A stretch of DNA of 64,000 bases from Candidatus Eisenbacteria bacterium (GTDB lineage Bacteria; Desulfobacterota; Binatia; DP-6). Below are positions 17,720 to 24,433 of this stretch, one piece after another. Below the pieces are notes generated by a model. That model did not search any database. It was given only the letters and a program-made list of their open reading frames with translations, and was not told where the DNA came from. The position numbers were made by a program, and so were the translations under genes. The stretch lies in contig DATJZY010000147.1 of NCBI GenBank assembly GCA_035577985.1, forward strand, positions 38,251 through 102,250, written 5' to 3'. How positions within the stretch are numbered: position 1 is the first letter of the stretch; each line of letters opens with the position of its first letter.

Positions 17720-18136
17720 TCAGCGCCGCAGGACCCGCGAGATGAGGCTCCTCCCGACGAAATAGCCGGCGGACGAGGCCGTCACGAGCAGCAGCGCGAC
17801 GAATCCGTCGCGGACGGTCGCCCGCCGATCGTCGTCGGACACGCTCCGACGTTCGAGGTACGTCGCCGCCTTCTCGAGCCGGTTGGCGATCCGCTGGCGC
17901 GGGGCGACGAGGAGCGCGCGCGCGTCCGGCGGCTCGCGCAGCCCCTTCGCAACCGACCGAAGCACCCGGCCGACCGACGCCACGGCGTCGCCGAGACGAT
18001 CGCCGGCCTGATCGGCCAGCTCGGTCGCGCCGGCGGCGACGTTCTTCACCTGCTCGTGCGCCCCGTCGACGACCTCGTGCGCCCGCTCCGCGATGCGATC
18101 GACCTCCACCAAACGGGTCTTCTGTTCCTTCTTCAT
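17720..18136 (-). CDS. Amphipathic helical protein with C-terminal membrane anchor
   Basis: 138 residues, strong AGGAG site before ATG 18136. The first 110 residues are charged heptad-like helices (AERAHEVVDGAHEQVKNVAAGATELADQAG), then one transmembrane helix VALLLVTASSAGYFVGRSLI close to the C-terminus. This architecture resembles ElaB/DUF883-type ribosome- or membrane-associated stress proteins, but the sequence match is only general. It is 9 bp behind the BON-domain gene and 13 bp ahead of superoxide dismutase, so it belongs to the same transcript and is probably part of the envelope-stress response. Confidence 0.65.
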   Translation of the reverse strand: MKKEQKTRLVEVDRIAERAHEVVDGAHEQVKNVAAGATELADQAGDRLGDAVASVGRVLRSVAKGLREPPDARALLVAPRQRIANRLEKAATYLERRSVSDDDRRATVRDGFVALLLVTASSAGYFVGRSLISRVLRR

Positions 18137-18145
18137 GGTGGTCTC

Positions 18146-19189
18146 CTAGTTCGCCGCGGTGCCCTTCACTTCCAGGTCGTCGTGCACGGCGCGGACGCCT
18201 GCGGCGCCACGGGCGGTGACGGCCGCCGCGAGCCGCTCTCCCTGGCCCGGCACGGTTCCGCTGAGGCGCACCACCCCGTTCTTCACCTCGACGTCGATCC
18301 CGAGGCGCCGCAGATCCTCGCGCGCGTCGATGGCGCGCTTCACGGCCTCCTCGACGTCGTCGTCACGCGAATCGACGGCGGGCTGGTGCTCGGCGGGGAC
18401 GACTTGCAGCTCGTTCTGCACGCCGGCGACGCCCGAGACCGCGCGTGCGTCCTCTTCCGCCGCCCGCTTCGCGTCCTGCGACGGGACGATGCCGAACAGC
18501 GTCACCACGCCCTTGCTGGTATCGACGTTGATGTCGAGGCTCGGCGTGCGCGAGTCGGCGATGAGGCGCAGCTTCGTGGCCGACGTGAGCCACGCGTCGG
18601 TGATGGTGTCACCGGCGGCCGCGACCGCGCTCGGCCGGTCTTCGAAGATCTCGGCGTCCGCGAGCGTATTCGGGCTCTGGATCTCGCTCGCGACGCGGCG
18701 CACGCCCGGGACCTCGGCTGCGACCTCGATCGCGCGCAAATGCGCCGAGAGGGTCGCCGCCTTTCCCGACAGGAGCACCACGCCCGCGTTCACCGACTGG
18801 ACGGCGACGCTGCTGTCGGCGAGTCCCGGGTCGCTCTTCAAGGCCGTGGTCACGCGCTCCTTGACGGCGTCGTCCGACTCGGTGACGGCATCCTCGCCTT
18901 CCTTGCTCACCACCACGAGCAGATCGCGGACGTTCCGGACACCTTCGATCGTGCGGACGACCTCGACCGCGCGGGCTTTCTCGGCCTCGCTTCGCACCTT
19001 TCCGTGCAGCGTCACCCGCCCGTCGACGGTGTCGACGTCGACGGCGGTCCCGTGGACGCCCTCGGCGGTCAGCAGCGCGATCTTGGCCTTGGTGGTGATC
19101 CACGCGTCGGGTTTCTCCATGGCGAACGCGGCGCCGCCGAGCGCGACGGCGAGCGCGACGCTGCGAAGCACAGTCGTTACGAACCTCAT
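18146..19189 (-). CDS. Periplasmic protein with four BON domains
   Basis: 347 residues: Sec signal peptide (VLRSVALAVALGGAAFA), then four BON repeats of about 75 residues. They open at DAWITTKAKIALL, DDAVKERVTTALK, DAWLTSATKLRLI and DDVEEAVKRAIDA, each followed by a V-x-V/G-V-V-x-L-x-G strand pair such as VNAGVVLLSGKAATL. BON domains (OsmY-type) bind phospholipid membranes and protect the envelope. The usual osmotically inducible forms have two, so four is long. ATG 19189 follows AGGAGG by six bases. A sigma-54 promoter sits 44 nt of leader upstream. First gene of an operon with the anchored helical protein, superoxide dismutase and the small basic protein. Confidence 0.9.
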   Translation of the reverse strand: MRFVTTVLRSVALAVALGGAAFAMEKPDAWITTKAKIALLTAEGVHGTAVDVDTVDGRVTLHGKVRSEAEKARAVEVVRTIEGVRNVRDLLVVVSKEGEDAVTESDDAVKERVTTALKSDPGLADSSVAVQSVNAGVVLLSGKAATLSAHLRAIEVAAEVPGVRRVASEIQSPNTLADAEIFEDRPSAVAAAGDTITDAWLTSATKLRLIADSRTPSLDINVDTSKGVVTLFGIVPSQDAKRAAEEDARAVSGVAGVQNELQVVPAEHQPAVDSRDDDVEEAVKRAIDAREDLRRLGIDVEVKNGVVRLSGTVPGQGERLAAAVTARGAAGVRAVHDDLEVKGTAAN

Positions 19190-19242
19190 GTCGTTCCTCC
19201 TCTCGGGTCCGGCTACGCCCGGTGGTAGCCTGATGGTGCAGT

Positions 19243-19260
19243 GTGCAGATTCCGGGCCAA
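19243..19260 (-). promoter_or_regulatory. Sigma-54 promoter for the BON-SOD operon
   Basis: Minus-strand TTGGCCCGGAATCTGCAC. The invariant GG and GC lie exactly 10 nt apart, and the match to YTGGCACGrNNNTTGCW is 15 of 17. Predicted start of transcription near 19233, giving a leader of about 44 nt with the AGGAGG of the BON gene. Confidence 0.75.
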
Positions 19261-19268
19261 CGCGGCGG

Positions 19269-19295
19269 GCCCGTGATCTCGCAACGATCACGGGC
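19269..19295. terminator. Perfect 10-bp hairpin behind the 134-residue gene
   Basis: Arms 19269-19278 and 19286-19295 are perfect inverted repeats with a 7-nt loop. It lies between the end of the gene at 19348 and the sigma-54 promoter of the BON operon, where a terminator is expected. There is no clear U-run on the minus strand, so an operator is the alternative. Confidence 0.5.
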
Positions 19296-19300
19296 GCGGC

Positions 19301-19329
19301 CTTACATGCGTTGTAGTGATTACAGCGCG
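19301..19329. promoter_or_regulatory. Candidate activator-binding cluster upstream of the BON promoter
   Basis: CTTACATGCG (19301-19310), TTGTAG (19311-19316) and ATTACAGCGCG (19319-19329) form a cluster of TTACA/TGTA half-sites 41-69 nt upstream of the -24 box. The TTGTAG half-site is one helical turn further out than the equivalent element at the CsbD promoter. Interpretation as an enhancer site for a sigma-54 activator is inference. Confidence 0.45.
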
Positions 19330-19347
19330 GGCAACGCGCCCGAGGGG

Positions 19348-19752
19348 TCAGCCCCTGACGGCGAGCCGAAGCGGCGTCGCGCCGCGCTCGCGCATGCGGA
19401 CGATGGGGTGGACGGCGGCGCGCCGGCGCTGGCGACGAACGGCCTCGCGAATCGCCACGGGGTCGAGCGACAGCGCGTGGCACACGTTCACGAACGAGAA
19501 CGGCCAGGTGGGATCGTCGGCGTTGAGCCACGCCGCGGCGGCCCGGATCTCGCAACGCTCGTGCATCGTGAGACCGGGGCAGTCGATGCGCCGGTACACG
19601 CGGATCGCGTCGTCGAGAATGGCGATCAGCAGGCGCTGCTCGCCGGTCGTCGCCGCGCTCCGATCGTAGAGCTGTTCGGGGAGCACCGTGATGGGTTCCA
19701 CGTTGCGCAGGTCGAAGTACCGATCCTCGGGCTCGACGTACGATCGCTTCAT
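19348..19752 (-). CDS. Conserved helical protein, stress-island member
   Basis: 134 residues with good AGGAGG before ATG 19752. Core pattern: EQRLLIAILDDAIRVY, then WLNADDPTWPFSFVNVCHAL and SLDPVAIREAVRR. The same pattern recurs in the protein at 50647-50946 (QRRLMAAVLEDAV, DPFAFETICETLGIDPSRIR), so these are two members of one family of small soluble proteins, which I recall from delta-type proteobacteria but for which I know no function. The Arg-rich C-terminal helix could bind nucleic acid. A near-consensus sigma-54 promoter precedes the gene and a strong hairpin follows it, so it is probably a single-gene transcript. Confidence 0.75.
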   Translation of the reverse strand: MKRSYVEPEDRYFDLRNVEPITVLPEQLYDRSAATTGEQRLLIAILDDAIRVYRRIDCPGLTMHERCEIRAAAAWLNADDPTWPFSFVNVCHALSLDPVAIREAVRRQRRRAAVHPIVRMRERGATPLRLAVRG

Positions 19753-19787
19753 GACGCCCTCCTTCTCCGTGTTTGCTGGGGCGAGAA

Positions 19788-19805
19788 GTGCAGGCCCCGT
19801 GCCAT
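19788..19805 (-). promoter_or_regulatory. Sigma-54 promoter for the 134-residue protein
   Basis: Minus-strand ATGGCACGGGGCCTGCAC; GG and GC are 10 nt apart and TGGCACG is perfect. Predicted transcription start near 19778, a 26-nt leader before ATG 19752. A TTGTAG element (minus strand, 19855-19860) lies about 50 nt upstream and may bind the activator. Confidence 0.75.
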
Positions 19806-19922
19806 CTGGATCGGGCCGCCGGGCGTTGCCACGAGGGGTCCCCAGGTCCGCTTTCTACAACCGGCCGTGCCTCGTTGACCGGCCCGTGGAAGCTCGTCAG
19901 AACCACGGCAGTGCCCGTGGCC

Positions 19923-20471
19923 ATGCCCGACGACGGTTTCGGCGCTGCACGATTCCTCGACCTGGTGCGCCTGGCGCGACCGACGGCGCACGAGGTACGT
20001 GGCGCGTGCAGTACGATGGCCATCCATCTCGAGCTGACGCGTTCGGCGCTCGGCACCGTGCCGGATGGCGCGCTGCGTGACCAGCTCGCGCGCCATCTGG
20101 ACGTGCTCGAGCGCGAGCGCGAGCGCCTGCTCGCCGCGACGCAAGCGTTCCTCGCACTGGTTGCGACGCCCGGCGCGCCGGCCGAGCCGGTCGACGTGGC
20201 TGCGCTGGTCCACGAAACCATCGCCGCCTTGCGCCCGCTCGCGATCGAGCGTCGCGTGCGCTTGGACCTCACGGGAACCTCGGTCCCGGTCGAAGTGACG
20301 GCCCCCCGGGAGCGCCTGCGCCAGCAGCTCCTCGATCTCTTGCTGCCGGCGCTCGAACGCGCAGCCGAAGGCGCCGAGCTGTCCGTGCGCGTCGCCGCAC
20401 GCGGCGACGCCGTCGCGGTCACGATGGATGCCGCCCCCGCGCTGACGATCCCCCGTCGAGGGAGCTCGTAG
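19923..20471 (+). CDS. Degenerate histidine kinase-like protein, possible ChpT-type phosphotransferase
   Basis: 182 residues. The N-terminal half is a dimerisation/phosphoacceptor helix pair with an H-box (RPTAHEVRGACSTMAIH, His23). The second half looks like an ATPase domain that has lost its key parts: the N-box position reads ERLRQQLLDLLLPALERA without the Asn, and no G1/G2 glycine loops follow before the chain ends. It therefore should not bind ATP normally. This is the architecture of ChpT-like histidine phosphotransferases that relay phosphate from hybrid kinases. It lies 3 bp upstream of the sigma-54 response regulator. Alternative: a truncated, dead sensor. No membrane segment. Confidence 0.65.
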   Translation: MPDDGFGAARFLDLVRLARPTAHEVRGACSTMAIHLELTRSALGTVPDGALRDQLARHLDVLERERERLLAATQAFLALVATPGAPAEPVDVAALVHETIAALRPLAIERRVRLDLTGTSVPVEVTAPRERLRQQLLDLLLPALERAAEGAELSVRVAARGDAVAVTMDAAPALTIPRRGSS

Positions 20472-20474
20472 TCG

Positions 20475-21836
20475 ATGCCACACGCGCTCATCGTCGACGA
20501 CGACGTCGATCACCTGCGCGGTCTGGCCGAGCTGGTCGAACGCGAGGGCTTCACGACCAGCACCGCCGAAACGCTGGCGACGGCGCGCGCCGCGCTCACG
20601 AGCCATCCACCGGACGTCATCCTGACCGACCTCGTGCTCCCCGACGGGCGCGGCCTCGACGTGCTGAAGGACGTCGAGCCCCCGTGCAGCGCCGAGATGG
20701 TGCTCATCACCGGTAACGCGACCATCGACTCGGCGATCGAGGCGCTCCGCATGGGCATCACCGACTACCTGACCAAGCCCATCGATCTCGCGCGCCTCAA
20801 GACCACGCTGGCGAACGTCGCGCGCACCCTGGAGTTCAAGGGTGAAATCGGCAGTCTGCGCAGCGAGCTGCGGAAGCTCGGACGCTTCGGGCGCCTGATC
20901 GGCGCATCCCCGCCCATGCAGAAGGTGTACGACCTCATCGCCAAGGTGTCGCCGACCGAGGCCTCGGTCTTCGTCGTCGGCGACAGCGGAACCGGCAAGG
21001 AGCTCGTCGCCGAGACCGTCCGCGACTTGAGCCGCCGTAAGCGCGGCCCCTTCCTGGCGATCAACTGCGGCGCCGTGTCCCCGAACCTGATCGAGAGCGA
21101 GCTGTTCGGGCACGAGCGCGGCAGCTTCACGGGCGCTGCGCAGCGCCATCGCGGTCACTTCGAGCGCGCGTCGGGCGGGACGCTCTTCCTCGACGAGGTG
21201 ACCGAGATGCCGGTCGAGCTGCAGGTGAAGCTCCTGCGCGTGCTCGAGACCGGCACGGTGATGCGGATTGGTGGCGACGAACCCGTCGCGGTCGACGTCC
21301 GCATCATCGCGGCGACCAACCGCAACCCCGCGCAGGCCGTCACCGAGGGCAAGCTGCGCGAGGACCTGTACTATCGCCTGAACGTGTTCCCGATCGAGCT
21401 GCCGCCCCTGCGCGATCGGCCCGGCGACGTCGCGCGCCTCGCGACGAGCGTGCTCGAGTCGCTCAACGAGGCCGAGGGCATCCGCAAGCGCTTCACGCAG
21501 GCCGCCATGGATCGGCTGGAACGTCACGAATGGCCCGGCAACGTGCGCGAGCTGAAGAACGTCGTGCAGCGGGCGTTCATCCTGGCGAACCAGGACATCG
21601 ACGTCGCGTGCTTCCCCGACGAGCTCGGGGCCGCGACGCTCGCGCTGGCGCCGGCGGCGCCGGAGGGCGGCCCCATGGCGGCGGTGAAGGTGGGCGTGTC
21701 GCTGGGCGAGGTCGAGCGACAGCTGATTCTCGCGACCCTCGAGCAGTACGCCGGCGACAAGAAGAAGACGGCGGAAACCCTCGGGATCAGCCTCAAGACC
21801 CTCTACAACCGGCTGAACCTCTACAAGCGCGACTGA
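20475..21836 (+). CDS. NtrC-family sigma-54-dependent response regulator
   Basis: 453 residues in the canonical order. Receiver: acidic pocket VDDDVDH, phosphoacceptor Asp52 in ILTDLVLPDGRG, Lys in YLTKPIDL. AAA+ domain: Walker A GDSGTGKE, sigma-54 loop GSFTGA (usual GAFTGA with Ser for Ala), Walker B GGTLFLDEV, arginine region EDLYYRLNVFPI. C-terminal Fis-type helix-turn-helix: KKKTAETLGISLKTLYNRL. It should activate sigma-54 promoters when phosphorylated. It is the only visible sigma-54 activator in the window and sits among five sigma-54-type promoters. Its partner kinase-like gene overlaps its expression context (3-bp gap). Confidence 0.95.
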   Translation: MPHALIVDDDVDHLRGLAELVEREGFTTSTAETLATARAALTSHPPDVILTDLVLPDGRGLDVLKDVEPPCSAEMVLITGNATIDSAIEALRMGITDYLTKPIDLARLKTTLANVARTLEFKGEIGSLRSELRKLGRFGRLIGASPPMQKVYDLIAKVSPTEASVFVVGDSGTGKELVAETVRDLSRRKRGPFLAINCGAVSPNLIESELFGHERGSFTGAAQRHRGHFERASGGTLFLDEVTEMPVELQVKLLRVLETGTVMRIGGDEPVAVDVRIIAATNRNPAQAVTEGKLREDLYYRLNVFPIELPPLRDRPGDVARLATSVLESLNEAEGIRKRFTQAAMDRLERHEWPGNVRELKNVVQRAFILANQDIDVACFPDELGAATLALAPAAPEGGPMAAVKVGVSLGEVERQLILATLEQYAGDKKKTAETLGISLKTLYNRLNLYKRD

Positions 21837-21855
21837 CTCCGGGCCGGAAAAGGGG

Positions 21856-21885
21856 GTTGCGGCCCGGATCGCTCCGGGCCGCAAC
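21856..21885. terminator. Perfect 13-bp hairpin between convergent genes
   Basis: Arms 21856-21868 and 21873-21885 pair perfectly around a TCGC loop, 20 bp behind the response regulator stop and 57 bp before the convergent DUF1328 gene ends. Probably a bidirectional terminator, though no T-run follows on either strand. Confidence 0.65.
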
Positions 21886-21941
21886 GGGGGATGGGTGCGC
21901 GGCGTCGGGTGACGCCACGCTGTGGGCTCCCGTGCGTGTCG

Positions 21942-22121
21942 CTACGGGAGTGCCTTTCCGCCTGAGCTCAGCGCGCGGCTGAGCAGGCCGATGGCGAGCA
22001 CGGCGACACCCAGCACGGCGAACAGCCAGCCGATGTCGGCCGACATACCCGCGATACCACCGAAGCCGAGCGCCGCGGCGATGAGTGCGATCACGAAGAA
22101 CGTCACGGCCCAGCTCAACAT
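21942..22121 (-). CDS. DUF1328 small membrane protein
   Basis: 59 residues with two transmembrane helices: [18 protein letters not shown], then a [13 protein letters not shown] turn, then [16 protein letters not shown]. The LGFGGIAG turn is the signature of the DUF1328/YtjA family of stress-associated inner-membrane proteins. The start is ATG 22121, seven bases after GGAGG; a longer open frame upstream is not needed. A near-perfect sigma-54 promoter gives a leader of only about 18 nt. The gene stands alone and converges on the response regulator. Confidence 0.88.
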   Translation of the reverse strand: MLSWAVTFFVIALIAAALGFGGIAGMSADIGWLFAVLGVAVLAIGLLSRALSSGGKALP

Positions 22122-22149
22122 GTCGGCACCTCCATTGCGGATTCCCAAG

Positions 22150-22166
22150 AGCAACGTGCGTGCCAC
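22150..22166 (-). promoter_or_regulatory. Sigma-54 promoter for DUF1328 gene
   Basis: Minus-strand TGGCACGCACGTTGCT (22165 to 22150): both boxes, TGGCACG and TTGCT, match consensus fully and GG to GC spacing is 10 nt. The best of the set. Predicted start near 22139. Confidence 0.85.
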
Positions 22167-22207
22167 GACCACGTCGACCGTGGGCGGGCTGCGACACCGC
22201 TCGCGCG

Positions 22208-22236
22208 TTGTAAGAGCTTCCGCTCGCGGTGTAAGC
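22208..22236. promoter_or_regulatory. Paired upstream elements of the DUF1328 promoter
   Basis: Plus-strand TTGTAAGA (22208-22215) and GTGTAAGC (22229-22236), 21 bp apart, that is two helical turns. Both are preceded by CGCG. The nearer one ends 41 nt from the -24 box, matching within 1 nt the place of the 15-bp element at the CsbD promoter. Probable binding sites of the same activator. Confidence 0.55.
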
Positions 22237-22245
22237 CGTGCTCGA

Positions 22246-23679
22246 TCAACGCGCGCGCGGCCGGCTGCTCGTCACGTCGCGAAGAAGGCCGAGCAGCCGT
22301 GATGGATCGATCGGCTTCGAGATGACGGCGTCGGCGCCGAGCGCCCGGAGGTCGCCCGGGTCCTGCGCCCGCCGATCGCCCGATACGACGACGATCGACA
22401 CGAGCGTCGGCGGGCGCACACGGCGAAGGCGCCGCAGGACGCCCACACCGTCGAGTCGCGGCATCGCGAGATCGAGCAGCATCACCTGCGGCTGGCCCGC
22501 CTCGAGCGCCGCCAATGCCTCGATCCCGTCGCGCGCTTCGGTCACGACCGCTCCCTCGCTGCGCAGGAGCTGGCGGAACGCGGCGCGGGTCGGATCGTGG
22601 TCGTCGGCGAGCAGGATGCGCACCCCGGCGAGCGCCGGCGCGTCGGCGTCGGGATGCCGCGGCTCGCCGAACGACGTGGACCTCGCCATCCTCGCCGGCA
22701 GGAGCACGACCATGCGGGTTCCTCGCCCGATCGCGCTCTCGACCTCGATTCGTCCCCCGAAGAGATCGACCAGGCGCTTGCAGACGACGAGGCCGAGGGC
22801 GCTCGTCCCGCGCCGTCCGTGCTCTGGAGACCCGAGCTGGACGGTCTCGTCGAAGAGGTACCGCACGGCTTCGGGGGCGAGGCCACCGCCGGTGTCCACG
22901 ACCTCGATTTGCACGCCGCCGTCGTGGGAGGTGCGCGCCCCGACGCGCACCTCGCCGGCACCCGCGCGCGCCAGGCCGCTCTCGAGCATGTGGCGCACGA
23001 TGCGTTCCAGCTTCGGGCGGTCGGCACCGAGCCAGATCGGCTCCGGCGCGGGCGCATGCCGGAGCCGCAGGTTGCGTGACGCCGCAAAGCCCGCGAGCCG
23101 GTCGCTCTCGCTCGCGAGCACGGCGTCGAGATCCACGTCGGTCTCCCGGAGATCCACGCCGCCGGCGTCCAGGCGCAGGAGGTCCATCGCGTCGCCCACC
23201 AGGTCCAGCAATAGCGCGACGCTCTGGTCGACCTGCGCCGCGAGCGCGGGCAGATGGCCGAGCCGGTCCGGATCGCGCGCACTGCGCCGGAGCAGCTCGA
23301 CTTGCAGCCTGATCGCGTTGGCGGGCGTCCGCAGCTCGTGGGCCACCGCGGCGAGGAAGCGGGCGTCGCGCTGGGGTCCGGAAGTCGGCGGGGACGCGTC
23401 GCGCCGCCCGGTGGGCTCCCCCCGCTGCGCGCGAACGTCGCGCCGGCGTGCGACCCAGCCTTCGGCGACCGCGGCGGCGGCGAGCGCCCAGAGCACGATC
23501 TCTGCTGCGACGCGCCAGCCACCGCCCGTCCCGCCGGCGATCAGCACGATCGTCGCCGCCGCCAGGGCGATCGCCGCTGGCAGGCCCATGACGAGATCCC
23601 GGACCCCGCCGAGGCTGGGTCCGGGATCGTCTACGGCGTCGGAACTCTCGTCCCGACGTGGCTGCTCTGGCGTCGGCAC
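22246..23679 (-). CDS. Hybrid histidine kinase with C-terminal receiver
   Basis: 477 residues from GTG 23679 (447 if the ATG at 23589 is used). Two membrane helices ([35 protein letters not shown]) with almost no loop between them, so the sensed signal may be in the membrane. HisKA box [15 protein letters not shown], a HATPase domain ([23 protein letters not shown]; the N-box is weak), then a receiver with [15 protein letters not shown] and ISKPID. No sensor domain. The receiver needs a phosphotransfer partner or acts as a phosphate sink. It follows CsbD by 27 bp, so it is probably in the same sigma-54 transcript; a hairpin lies in its 5' end. Confidence 0.85.
   Translation of the reverse strand: MPTPEQPRRDESSDAVDDPGPSLGGVRDLVMGLPAAIALAAATIVLIAGGTGGGWRVAAEIVLWALAAAAVAEGWVARRRDVRAQRGEPTGRRDASPPTSGPQRDARFLAAVAHELRTPANAIRLQVELLRRSARDPDRLGHLPALAAQVDQSVALLLDLVGDAMDLLRLDAGGVDLRETDVDLDAVLASESDRLAGFAASRNLRLRHAPAPEPIWLGADRPKLERIVRHMLESGLARAGAGEVRVGARTSHDGGVQIEVVDTGGGLAPEAVRYLFDETVQLGSPEHGRRGTSALGLVVCKRLVDLFGGRIEVESAIGRGTRMVVLLPARMARSTSFGEPRHPDADAPALAGVRILLADDHDPTRAAFRQLLRSEGAVVTEARDGIEALAALEAGQPQVMLLDLAMPRLDGVGVLRRLRRVRPPTLVSIVVVSGDRRAQDPGDLRALGADAVISKPIDPSRLLGLLRDVTSSRPRAR
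23595..23628. promoter_or_regulatory. Perfect 12-bp inverted repeat in the 5' end of the hybrid kinase
   Basis: Arms 23595-23606 and 23617-23628, 10-nt loop. It lies between CsbD and the second possible start of the kinase (ATG 23589). It could attenuate transcription after CsbD or hide the start; if the ATG is the true start the repeat is outside the coding sequence. Confidence 0.45.
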
Positions 23680-23706
23680 CCACGGCCGGAGCGCGCTGCG
23701 TCCGCC

Positions 23707-23922
23707 TCACGCAGCCGGCGGCTGGTTGTGACGCTCGAAGAAGCGCTTCACTTCCTCCTGAGCCTGCTCCTTGGTGCGGCCGTAGCGCTCCTGCAGCTTT
23801 CCGGCGAGGATCTCGGCATTGCCCTGCACCTGATCGACGTCGTCGTTGGTCAGCTTTCCCCACTGCTTGCGGATGTGGCCCTTCAATTGGGTCCACTTGC
23901 CCTCGAGGGTGTCCTTGTTCAT
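23707..23922 (-). CDS. CsbD-family stress protein
   Basis: 71 residues, MNKDTLEGKWTQLKGHIRKQ at the start, then WGKLTNDDVDQVQGNAEILAG and a charged helix. This is the standard CsbD family, small helical proteins made at high level in general stress and stationary phase; molecular role unsettled. AAGGAGG four bases before ATG 23922. The leader from the sigma-54 promoter is about 53 nt. First gene of a transcript that probably continues into the hybrid kinase. Confidence 0.93.
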   Translation of the reverse strand: MNKDTLEGKWTQLKGHIRKQWGKLTNDDVDQVQGNAEILAGKLQERYGRTKEQAQEEVKRFFERHNQPPAA

Positions 23923-23985
23923 GCGACCTCCTTGCGAACGAGTCGCGCGCCGGCGTTGCCGGTGCGCCCCACGTGGATCCCGAGG

Positions 23986-24002
23986 TGCAGGACACATGCC
24001 AG
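23986..24002 (-). promoter_or_regulatory. Sigma-54 promoter for CsbD
   Basis: Minus-strand CTGGCATGTGTCCTGCA; GG to GC is 10 nt. Predicted start near 23975. The 15-bp upstream element at 24043-24057 lies exactly 40 nt upstream of the first promoter base. Confidence 0.78.
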
Positions 24003-24042
24003 GATCCGGGTCCGTCCCTCGTCGGCGACGCCCCGACGCAGG

Positions 24043-24057
24043 GTGTAAAATGTAGAC
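24043..24057 (-). promoter_or_regulatory. 15-bp upstream element, copy 1
   Basis: Minus strand GTCTACATTTTACAC, an imperfect dyad (GTnTA...TAnAC). The same 15 bases occur at 26777-26791 in front of the other sigma-54-type promoter with the same 40-nt spacing. Probable enhancer site for the sigma-54 activator. Confidence 0.7.
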
Positions 24058-24070
24058 TACCGAGCCGGAT

Positions 24071-24433
24071 TCAGCGTTCCGGCGCGGCGCGCTCGGCGAG
24101 AAGGTGCTCCAGGACTTCGAGCGGAACCGGCTTCTCCAGGCGGCGATCGAAGTGGGCGGAGACCGCCTCGGCGTCGCGGTAGCCGGTCAGGGCGACGAGA
24201 TACATCCCCCGTCCGATCTCCAGGTCGCGGATCTTCGCGGCGAGGGCGTCGCCGTCCATCACGGGGAGCCCGATGTCGACGAGGGCGACGTCGGGCCGCA
24301 CCGCCTGGACCAGCTCCAGGCCCGACTCCCCGTCGTAGGCGACGTGGGCACGGTGGCCCCACATCTCGATCAGCTCGCCCAGGCCCTGCGCGGCCTCGAC
24401 GTGATCCTCGACGACGACGACGGTGAGGCTCAT
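24071..24433 (-). CDS. Single-domain response regulator
   Basis: 120 residues, one receiver domain and nothing else: acidic pair VEDH, phosphoacceptor Asp in ALVDIGLPVMDG, Thr in ALTGY, and the Lys in RLEKPVPL. It has no output domain, so it works by protein contact or as a phosphate shuttle, like CheY or Spo0F. The ATG overlaps the stop of the CHASE3 hybrid kinase by 4 bases (ATGA), so the two are made together. It ends close to the CsbD upstream element. Confidence 0.92.
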   Translation of the reverse strand: MSLTVVVVEDHVEAAQGLGELIEMWGHRAHVAYDGESGLELVQAVRPDVALVDIGLPVMDGDALAAKIRDLEIGRGMYLVALTGYRDAEAVSAHFDRRLEKPVPLEVLEHLLAERAAPER

